From: Marthasterias glacialis
Taxonomy: Eukaryota > Echinodermata > Asteroidea > Forcipulatida > Asteriidae
Length of the DNA stretch: 64,000 bases
Direction: 5' to 3'
Assembly: GCA_911728455.2 (NCBI GenBank)
Contig: OU452234.1
Location: forward strand, 5,098,549-5,162,548
Of this stretch, positions 21,150 through 29,809 are shown piece after piece. Both the position numbers and the translations under genes were made by a program. Positions within the stretch are counted from its first letter, which is position 1. The number at the start of each line of letters is the position of its first letter. The notes beneath the pieces were generated by a model. It was not told the origin of the DNA and did no database searches. It saw nothing but the letters and a program-made list of their open reading frames with translations.

Positions 21150-24100
21150 ATGGAGCGGTTTGTGGGGACGTGTTTTGTTTTGTTTGTGGTTGCCGGTGTG
21201 TTCTCGGTAACTAGTGGGACCGCGGTCTCCTCGACGGTGTCCAATCCGGGGTGTATCGGAAACATTTCGAGACAGGAGATCCAGGCAGCCATTAATGGAA
21301 TCAAGGATGATCTTAACGGCTTGGAGACGATCAAAGAACGTATGACGACTCGTGTGGACACTCTGATGCAGTCGCTACACACGGGCAGCATGGAAGGTGA
21401 GATTTGGACTTTTGTTTTTTAAACGAGTAGTTCGCAACGATAAAAAGCGTTGCCATTGTACGTTAAGGTGGGCGGGGCAAGCCAGTGAGGGGGGTGTTTA
21501 AATAACTTATAAGCCAAAGCCCCCACTATATTGGGGTACAATTATGACATCTTCGCCCAGCTTCATAGAGCTGCTTAAGCACAAAAAGGAGCTAAGCACA
21601 ATAAAATTATGTTTTTTTTAATACCAGAACAAGGTTACCAGATAAAATACCATTCCACACGTACAAGTTTTGGCTGGTATCCTGGTTATTTTTGCTTAGC
21701 AGAAAACCTGGTTATTTGTGCTTAGCAGGCAACATTTGCTGCTTAAGCAGCTCTATGAAATTGGGCCCCAGCTGAAACTGTTCTTGTCAAAATCGTGTGA
21801 GATTATGAAGGACGCACAAGTAGTGTAACCTGCCATATCCATTTACACTGTTTTCGACTTGGAGTCTGGGACAATAGGTTTAACGTCCATGACACCGTCC
21901 AAGGCAAGTTACAAACACTAACAGCTCAAGGCAATCTAAAAAAAAAAAAAAAAAAAAAAGGGAAGTGGTTGCACAAACACCTTCAAATTGGCAATGGATC
22001 TCCTTCGCGACAGAATGGCTGTGGCCGAATTGGTCGCTATAGACCTTTACCATGCTGCCACCATCTTGGTCATGTTCCCTGTGTCCATTAACAGTAATAT
22101 ATGCTAATACTCATTGTACAAAAAGGAACCAGACTATTTACCCTTCCAGCCTCGGTTTGGTTACATCGGTTTGAATGGGGAATAAATCAAGATGGCCGCA
22201 CCATGATAAAGGTCTATTACGGCTACGGCTACGGCTGGATCACCGCGTCATCAAGCGTTGAAGCATAGAGCTACAAACTGGTTTGTAGCTCTATGGTTGA
22301 AGTATATAACACGTCCCTAACTAGACACACCCTTAGCAACGGATAGCCGTAGTCGTAGCCGTAACCGCTAATTCGGATACGGCCTTTAGAGCAATTGTTC
22401 TTACCAACCGTTCCTTGTGCATGCTGTGCAGTTTGATTGCCTCCAATTTGCTTGTAAACAAAAAAATGCTCTGTGTGTCAACCACTGTGGTATATAAGTA
22501 CATGTTGGCATGTGCATAATAATGTACGTGTTCACCACCGTACCAGGCACAAGTTCAACACCGTACCAGGCACAAGTTCAACACCGTACCAGGCACAATG
22601 CATCACGTGGTATGCGGCCCGGCGAGGCTGTACCACCCCCGGGCGACCTTCAAGGTTCTGCAGCCTGAGACTTTTTTGCCCGAGAAATTATAGAGCAAGC
22701 TCCCTGATCGAGGGAGAGTCGCAGTTAGGGATTCCGGCCTAGCTGTATACACATTAATCAGAGCAGCGCTCGTTTCATGGTGTTTTACACCACCGCGCGC
22801 GTGATTAGCCATTAGCGCGTCATGTCTACCATGTAATGTACCAATCAGCATGAAGGATTCACAGTGCGTATCAGGGGCAGATCCAGGATTTTCCAAACCG
22901 GGGGGGGGGGGGGGGGGGGGGGAGTCGTGAAATTTACCGATCAAGCTGCAAAATGATGGTTGAAGGCAAGTTGTGGCGATGGAGTCACTGATTGGTCATG
23001 GTTGACATCGTTTTTTACCCGCCTGTTATTGTTTGACATTACAGTGAACATTGAAGTATATTGTCGAAAGTTTATTTCTCATTGCAAGTGGGCGGGATGA
23101 AATCTTGATAGGGGGCGTGCGCTGCTCACGCCCCCCTGGGTGTGCGTCGACGCGCGCGCGCGCAGCAAAAACAGATAATCACAGTTTGTAAAAATGTTTA
23201 ACAAATATTTAAAAACTGTTCAAAACTTGTTGGAAACAAACCAACCAATAACAGAATGTATTTTCTTCTCCAAAACGGTTGGATTTTGGGCATGCGTAGT
23301 ACGTTTGTTTCCGAAGATTATTTTTTTAAGGGAAGAAGGGCTCGAGAACCTGTTTTTGGGGATGTCGTTTGGAAACAAACAATCGCGACCCGGGGAGGCT
23401 AATCGAATGCACCCCGTTGGAAGCTTGTAGTTTCTTGTCGAAATTCATATCAATGTATCGCCATTTTATTTATTTATTTACTTTTTTTTCCACTTGTCTC
23501 CAAATTAATCTACCCACAGTTTAGTTATTTTGTGTGATAGATTTTTTGCTACGAAAATGAAACATTTTTTGTTTACTTCTCCCTGCACTTTTTAGGTAGT
23601 GTCGCCGATACCATCAGTGTTTTTCTGGAGTACATACCAGGCGTGGGATCGCTGTACAAAGCATCCCGCACCTTCATCCATTCCATCCAACACGGCGATG
23701 TGGGTTTGAACATCATCGGCGGCGCTACCAAAGACTTCCTTTACTTCACCAACTTCGACGATCCAGACGTGGTCACCGTCCACTCCGTCTTTGAGAACGA
23801 GAACGACGCCCTCCGTCGCATTCTGAACTCCATGGGACGCGCGTCAAACAAGGACAGACTCGAGGCGGCCGTAAAACGTCATCTTGCTGTGGTCGACTTC
23901 AGTAAGAAAGGCTTCCTGTTGGTCCATCACCTGGAGGCGAATGACCCTTTCCACAACAGATTCCTAAGTAACAGAGTCACGATGGCAAAGTATGCCCTTA
24001 CCAAAGGTACCGTTTACCTTGGTCTCATTTCATATAGTAGCTATACACAGAACTCGTTGATGACCGTAATAGTTCCACACGGGTTTAAGGAAGGGGCCCC

Positions 24101-24422
24101 AGTTATGACCCCTTTTAAGTTTGACCGAGTTGCAGATGGTAGAACAAACGTAATTTCCTCCAAGTCAATCGGTACCTTTGGGGTATTTGAGATCGACCCC
24201 TCAAATCCAGCTCATATTACGATTGAAATATTAAGAAACGAGGTTTATTATTGGTATACCGGTACTGTGTACATCGGGGACCTGGAAATGTTGGAGAATG
24301 ATCAGAAAGAGGAATATCAACTTATCGATGGTTACATAGAGTTGACTATGTTTTCCCGAGATCCGAACTTGCCCCTTGGTCACATTACAAGGCTTGAATT
24401 AATGCAAGAATTAATTGACTAA
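21150..24422 (+). CDS. Secreted protein of unknown family, gene A (two exons)
   Basis: Exon 1 is 21150-21396 and exon 2 is 23596-24422, joined in phase 1 across a 2199-bp intron (donor GTGAGA, acceptor TTTTTAG). The product is 357 residues. Residues 1 to about 22 (MERFVGTCFVLFVVAGVFSV) form a signal peptide. Residues 25-82 contain one Cys (NPGCIGN) and a predicted helical stretch (IKDDLNGLETIKERM). Exon 2 begins with SVADTISVFLEYIPGVGSLY, then a mixed region with DPDVVTVHSVFEN and GFLLVHH, and ends with YYWYTGTVYIGDLEML and DPNLPLGHITRLEL. No membrane segment besides the signal and no catalytic motif is visible. The start is fixed by the identical context in gene B (GCGAGTAATGG). I do not recognise the family. 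It is probably exported as a soluble protein. Confidence 0.85.
21553..21770. mobile_element. MITE with CATAGAGCTGCTTAAGCA ends
   Basis: The left end TTCATAGAGCTGCTTAAGCA and right end TGCTTAAGCAGCTCTATGAA are inverted copies. The interior carries repeats of CCTGGTTATTTTTGCTTAGC. It sits in the intron of gene A and is absent from gene B. Confidence 0.85.
22038..22217 (+). mobile_element. MITE, family M3 (ATAGACCTTTAYCATG ends)
   Basis: The ends ATAGACCTTTACCATG and CATGATAAAGGTCTAT are inverted. The inverted sister copy is at 25890-26071, sharing AACCGAGGCTGGAAGG. It lies in the intron of gene A and is absent from gene B. Confidence 0.85.
22218..22385. mobile_element. Foldback element, GGCTACGGCTACGGCT arms
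   Basis: The left arm TACGGCTACGGCTACGGCT pairs with the right arm AGCCGTAGTCGTAGCCGTAA. An inner hairpin AGAGCTACAAAC/GTTTGTAGCTCT sits between. It abuts the M3 MITE without a gap. Confidence 0.7.
22745..22870. repeat. Interspersed repeat, inverted relative of 27990-28160
   Basis: ATGGTGTTTTACACCACCGC and GTACCAATCAGCATG correspond to GGTGGTGTAAAACACCAT and TTGATTGGTAC at 28010-28125. It is followed by AGGGGCAGATCCAGG and a poly-G tract of about 23 bases (22898-22922). Confidence 0.6.
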
Positions 24423-24505
24423 AACAAACAACCAAACAAACAAACAAAGAAACAACGAACAAACAACCCGAGATCCCAAACAAACAAACACACAAACAAA
24501 AATTC
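24423..24505. repeat. CAAA microsatellite after the stop of gene A
   Basis: An irregular CAAA run starts directly at the stop codon. Gene B has a much longer one in the same place (32645-32870). Confidence 0.85.
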
Positions 24506-24674
24506 AAAAAACACAATTTTATTTTCTTCTTCCGACACTTACTATCTGAAATATCACAAGCAAACCAAAATATTTGAGTTATTCAAAACTTTAGCAATTC
24601 TTCTCGCATAAAAGTGGGCATATACATACCAATTTTTTTTCGATTCATAAAGATTAATCAGTGTTACTGTAAAA

Positions 24675-24895
24675 TTAAAGGGGCTGTGTTGTCATGATTA
24701 TAGCAGGGCCTATGGCTGCATGGAAAGATGAACTCCCCCTTTCACCTCCAGATACTGCACACGCCCGCTTGCGGTCAAGTCACAAAGAGTGCCATCTTTG
24801 TCAAACTGTCACGGAACCACCGGCAGGCGCGCACGCGCGCTTAGTAAGGTGTTATTCCATTTACTGCTATAATCATGACGACACAGCCCCTTTAA
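24675..24895 (-). mobile_element. MITE flanked by TTAA, second copy
   Basis: TTAA stands at both edges. The ends AGGGGCTGTGTTGTCATG and CATGACGACACAGCCCCT are inverted. The sequence matches 2730-2940 in the opposite orientation. Confidence 0.85.
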
Positions 24896-25042
24896 GTTGA
24901 GATCCCTGTTAGAGTAAACAATGAATTTAGTGTTCATGCCGTAGAAATGGTCTATTTCTCTGCATTGTCCGTGCTTTGTTAGAAAAAGATAGCGCCTATG
25001 CAGTGTATAAGGGAGCAGAAGTTCAATATTTCTATATTCGGC

Positions 25043-25313
25043 AATAAACTGATCCATTAAGTCCCGCCCCCTAAACATATTAACCAATCACAGCATTGGC
25101 TACTTCACCACTGTAAACATTATGGGCAGCACAATGTGTGTCTCTTCAATGCCACACTGCACGACATGAACGCGCGCGCTGTAAGTACGCGCGCGCATGT
25201 TTAGATTTTCTAATAGGATTTTATCGTGTTGGACTTTTGTCGGACTTTTGGTGGCGTAGCCAAGGCTGTGATTGGTCAACACGTAAGGGGCGGGCTTATT
25301 GGATCGTTTTATA
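25043..25313 (+). mobile_element. MITE, family M4, third copy
   Basis: The ends are worn (AATAAACTGATCCATTAAG and CTTATTGGATCGTTTTAT). The interior is co-linear with 11551-11800, including GTGTGTCTCTTCAATGCCAC and the ACGCGCGCGC run. Confidence 0.85.
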
Positions 25314-25561
25314 TTAACCTTTACCCTCCCAAATCCTTCTGTATCCTCTTTGCCAAAATGAAGGATTCAGAAGCACTGAGGGCCTTAGGCCCAAATAGCA
25401 ATTGCTTATCACTGGGTCAGGCATTCCAATCTGATCCAAGTCCAAACAATTTTGTGTGGAGTGACATAGGAGAGGAGGATATTGGAGGATTGAGGTCACC
25501 TGTAGGCAAAAAGTCGTGGAAGGGGAACGAGTGTTTGGTAAACTTACACAGTTTACGTAAC

Positions 25562-25680
25562 AATGGGAGACTTTTGAGACGTTAGCGGGCGCCCCAGTAA
25601 GCGGTCCTTTTCTATTATGAGACCAATAGAAAAGGCCCGCTTACTGGGGCGCCCGCTAACGTTTTAAAAGTCTTACATTC
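25562..25680. mobile_element. Foldback element, GGGAGACTTTTGAGACG ends
   Basis: The arms GCGGGCGCCCCAGTAAGC and GCTTACTGGGGCGCCCGC pair, as do TCCTTTTCTATT and AATAGAAAAGG. The loop is about 12 bases. The outer ends match 27419-27547 and are close to those of 34985-35127. Confidence 0.85.
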
Positions 25681-25889
25681 TCTTAACATTTTAACATCAT
25701 TCGGGTTTCCCATCATTTGCACAGACTATGGCATTGACAAGGAAACCAAAATGCAAATATTAACTACAAGTTAATAGGTCTAAAAGGGGTACATGAGTTG
25801 TAATACAAAAACAGAACTATGCTGTAAACGTTTATTTTTAACCTTTAAAGCTACTGAGAAACTTAGATTCTATATAAAACTCTAGATGC

Positions 25890-26071
25890 TATAGACCTTT
25901 ATCATGGTGCGACCATCTTAATTTCCTCCCATTCAAATCAATGTAACCAAACCGAGGCTGGAAGGAGCAATAGTCTGGTTCCTTTTCGTACAATGAATAT
26001 TAGCATTCATTACTGTCATGTGGTTGTAAGGACTATGACCAAGATTTTGGCGGCATGATAATGGTCTTTAG
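25890..26071 (-). mobile_element. MITE, family M3, second copy
   Basis: It runs from ATAGACCTTTATCATGG to CATGATAATGGTCTTTAG and is the inverted relative of 22038-22217. Confidence 0.85.
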
Positions 26072-26102
26072 ATTTTGTTTTTGTTTTAATACCAGTACAG
26101 AA

Positions 26103-26225
26103 ATGTATGATAAGCAGCGTATACTCATTGCTTTCCGAAACAACAGGAACAAACACAACCACAGGATACTCGGTTGGGATTCGAACCCACAACCCTACAA
26201 TTTCTATAATAAATGCCGAAGATAA
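26103..26225 (-). mobile_element. tRNA-like SINE piece, minus strand
   Basis: GGGATTCGAACCCACAACC is a reversed B box. TATACTCATTGCTTTCCGAA and the TACTCGGTTGGG block match the unit at 4675-4850. A worn piece with TATACTCGGTGCATTCCGAA follows near 26815. Confidence 0.55.
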
Positions 26226-27180
26226 GCTGTAAAGTGCACTTTAATATTTTCTTGATATTATTCACTAAATATAATTATACTCATTTTTTGTGACATTATA
26301 TTACCAGGTTAAGTGCCACGTTATTGCGCAACGCGTACAGCAACGCTTACGTCTATTATTTCAAATTTATAGTAAAGGAGAAACTCTCGTTAGAACGGTT
26401 TTCATAGTCATTATATTTTTTTGTTTTAGTCATAGCGATTAAAGCATGAATATAGAAATATTAAATAAGATGGTTTATTGATTGTAATAGTTTAATGTGT
26501 AGATTAGAGAGCAAAATATAAACAGTGAAAAGCCTAAACTCGACCAGCCCTACAAAGCTTTATATTTTCCACAAAGACCTTTCCACAAAGACTACTGCAT
26601 TGAAGCTATATCACTAGTAATCTGACAAGCGCTCCTGGAAACTGGTAAAAAAAAAAGTAAAAAAAAAAAAGGATTTTGACTGGGTTTCTGCGTCAGTTTG
26701 ACACAGTTTCGGGTCAGTTTGATCCGTATTCCGGGTCATTCTGATCCACAAACGGGTCAGGCCCCCTGGCATCCGGAATCCGGATCAATCCTGACCCGGG
26801 AAACTAAAGAGTGTGTATACTCGGTGCATTCCGAATCACGAGTGATAACACAAATCGAAAGAAAACTCTGTGGTATTCGAGCCCCTGACTCAGCCTTTTC
26901 TATTACAAATTTCCATAGATTTAGAAGTGTTATTGTATACTCTCTCTTGTGTTTTCTCGATATTGCAAATTAAATACAATTTCTAACATTCTGCTACCAG
27001 TAATAAGTTTGAAAAACCTCTGCAGCAACGGTTTTATAATTATGATTTTGTTTATGTATAATTATACAGCAATTAAAGCAAGATAAACATCATTAAATGA
27101 GTTGTTTTTGTTGTTGTAATCATTTTAGTGTGTGGATTGCCCATTTTAAAGGATAAAACCATTGTCAGGGAACGGTTTTC
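26226..27180. other. AT-rich spacer between the two duplicated gene units
   Basis: There is no gene. GGGTCAGTTTGATCCG-type text repeats about three times near 26690-26805. The rest is unremarkable. Confidence 0.45.
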
Positions 27181-27418
27181 TAGTTGCAAATAAGACAAAG
27201 GGCAGTACGTTATAAAAAAAAACCCAAAAATGATGGCTACAAAAAGGCTAAGGATATTATGTTTTAAAAAAGACAAAGAACTGATTCCTATTAAAAGACA
27301 AAGGATACAAAAAGTCAAAGAACTGATCGCAACAAAAAACACAAAGGATTGTATGTTACAAAATGACAAAGGATTGTAATTGAAAAAGGACAAAGAACTG
27401 ATCTACACAAAAAGGCAA

Positions 27419-27547
27419 AGAATGGGAGACTTTTGAGACAATAGCGGGCGTCCCACAGATCGGTCCTTTTCCATTGTTTTCATCGCTGAGAACAATGGAA
27501 AAGGACCGGTCTGTGGGACGCCCGCGATCGTTTCAAAAGTCTCCTAT
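27419..27547. mobile_element. Foldback element, sister of 25562-25680
   Basis: GCGGGCGTCCCACAGATCGG pairs with CCGGTCTGTGGGACGCCCGC, and TCCTTTTCCATTGTT with AACAATGGAAAAGG. It begins AATGGGAGACTTTTGAGAC. It is inserted at the edge of the tandem repeat 27185-27440. Confidence 0.85.
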
Positions 27548-27589
27548 TGTATGTTACAAAAATACAATGGGTCAAAATGTTACCAAACC

Positions 27590-27790
27590 AACGAATATAG
27601 AGCACCGAAGACGCAAGGATGGGGAACTGGAGCATTATCTATTGTTGAATTGTTAAATACCCATGGGTGCCATTTCAGCAAGTAAATGTTTTGTTATACA
27701 TGGTCATTGCCTGCACTGATCTGCACGGATCTAGTGTTGTAACAAGAAAGTTACTTGCTGAAATGGCGTCCACTGCACATTTCACATTTC
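27590..27790. repeat. Interspersed repeat, also at 37370-37640 and 39800-39860
   Basis: TATAGAGCACCGAAGACGCA, GGGGAACT and GCCATTTCAGCAAGTAA correspond to TATAGAGCGCCGAAGACGCA, GGGGAACTC and GCCATTTCGGCAAGTGA at 37.4 kb. The CATTTCAGCAAGTAA block is inverted within the copy. It looks like a small TIR element. Confidence 0.6.
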
Positions 27791-28035
27791 AGTCCGAAAT
27801 CCCCATCTTGCACCTTGAGAGGAAAAACAGTAACAGTGAAAATATCATTGTGACAAATAATACAATGCAGATTAACATCATCAAGGACTAAGATTTTGAA
27901 GCGTTGTTTGTCCGAGCAGCTTGTTCATGGGCGTTTACACCTCCGCAACTTTTGCCGCCAAACGCGCGCGTCCACGCACACGCGCTGAATCCTCCATGTT
28001 GATTGGTACATATGCGTGCTGACGCACATGTCCTG

Positions 28036-28104
28036 TCACGCGCGCACGCCCCGGCCGCAGCTAGCTGCGGTCACGCGCGCACGCCCCGGCCGCAGCTAGC
28101 TGCG
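28036..28104. repeat. Perfect tandem duplication, 35-bp unit
   Basis: The unit with ACGCCCCGGCCGCAGCTAGC is present twice back to back with no difference seen. This suggests a very recent event or slippage at the CAGCTAGCTG palindrome. Confidence 0.8.
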
Positions 28105-28324
28105 GTGGTGTAAAACACCATAAACGAGCGCTGCATGCTCGGATTGGTGCATACATGAAATGCGAAGCTGAAGTTTTGTATCAAAGGCGGCCCGGCCTTC
28201 AACCATAACTTTCCTGCGCAACGATGCGCATGCGCAATTCAAGCAAATGCAATTCCTGTACGGCAACTATGAACTATCCCAGTACGTTACAATATTATAT
28301 TTATTAATACACTTTTTTTTAATC

Positions 28325-28615
28325 TTGGTGCGTCGTGGCCGAGCGGTCTGTATCGGACCCAAGTTCGTTCTGATGGTTGAATCATCAGAGTGTGGGTTTG
28401 ATTCCTCGGCCATAGCATTAATGTGCCAGTTACTTATCCTAACCCGGGTGTACAAAATAATGGGAACCTTAGAGGGCTGAGACAGTTTATGTGATGGTTT
28501 AAACCTTTAGCACTAATCTGAGCAAGGGAGTTAAGAAAGTTTGAGGAATGGTCAAAGTATACCTGGTTGAACAGGAATAATAATAATGTTGTAAAACGTC
28601 TTGATCTAGAGTTAC
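28325..28615 (+). mobile_element. tRNA-Leu/Ser-like SINE
   Basis: The head has GTGGCCGAGCGGTCT (A-box region) and GGGTTTGATTCCTCGGC (B box) with a long variable arm between. The body holds GGGAACCTTAGAGGGCTGA and GAGGAATGGTCAAAGTATACC. Other copies are at 40695-41030 (plus) and 56785-57206 (minus). Confidence 0.8.
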
Positions 28616-29254
28616 TGGGATGTTAACCAAGTTTTACTAATTGTATTATTATTAATTTTGCAGACAAAATAGCACCTGACTACAGAAGTAAAAGGGGTGG
28701 AATAAACAATAATATGTGCGGTTGAACGCCCTCAGTGAATTAGCATAAAATTATTTGGTTTCTCCACGTTACGTCATAAGGAATGTGTGGGGGGTTAGGG
28801 TGTGGCGTGAGCTCACTTCACGTTGGTTCGCACCACAGACAAGACGTTTAAAAACAAGTCAATAAGTAAATAAAAAATTAATAAATATCAATAATAATAA
28901 ATCACTTAAAAGAAAAACAAGAAAAAAAAATGTAAGCATTAAAAATCCAGTCCAGGTTGGCACGAGATAGCAAGCTTGGGGCCAAACCACGTTCTCACTT
29001 TTCCAATGGGTTTAGAGTTTTCGTGGCCGGCTACTATCATGATTGGATTGCAAGGTTAGGCCTACATCGTAATGATTGTGGAATAAATACAAATTCTGAG
29101 GGGAGGAATTTTTTAAAAGTAATACAAATTGTTTTTGGAGGCAGTGACTGTGTCAGGGAAACGTGTTTAGACAAGATTGGAGCAGGGAGGGCAAGCGTGT
29201 GATCTGGGCATGTGGTGAAATCCAGGGGGGAGATGACTTTTCCCGTTAAAATGA

Positions 29255-29640
29255 AGGGGTCAAGGGAACTTGAATTTATGAGGGTGGAAAATGACCTTGC
29301 CAGGTGTTCTCCTAAAAAGTTACCTGTGAGTGGCAATGAGGGAATGCCTCTGATTGGTTTATGGTACACTGGTTATGTCTTAAACACGCCCATTTATGTT
29401 GAATAGCCCACCTTCGTCCTGGAACAAAACGTGCAGGCACTTTGAGTGTTGACTTTTCCGTATAAATAAAGTGTAATGGGAATTTGAATTTACGGGGGTG
29501 GAAAGTGACCTTGACAGTTGCTCTCCAAAGTAACATGCGTGTCTACGTGACGATAAGGGATTGCCTCTGATTGGTTTATGGTACACCGGTTATGTCTTAA
29601 ACACGCCCATTTATGTTAATTAGCCCACCTTTGTCCTGGA
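29255..29640 (+). repeat. Extra partial duplication of the upstream region in copy B
   Basis: Blocks 29255-29430 and 29465-29640 both contain GCCTCTGATTGGTTTATGG, GGTTATGTCTTAAACACGCC and CCTGGAACAAAA. Copy A has this block once (20820-21000). The promoter side of gene B was therefore duplicated again after the gene duplication, or copy A lost one. Confidence 0.8.
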
Positions 29641-29809
29641 ACAAAAGGTGCAGGCGCGGACGCAGGGCTGCTCTGAAATATTATTTTCCCAAGTCCAACA
29701 CTACTGAGAGCGTTGTAGACAAAGTGCGCAGATAGATATCAACTTCGCCATCTTGGGAGCTGTCTTTTTACTTTGATACGATTAATTTGGCGATTTTTTT
29801 AAGCGAGTA

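Noticed and set aside
22603-22944. A 113-codon minus-strand ORF with a Pro run
   Set aside because: The Pro run is the poly-G tract, and the rest covers an interspersed repeat.
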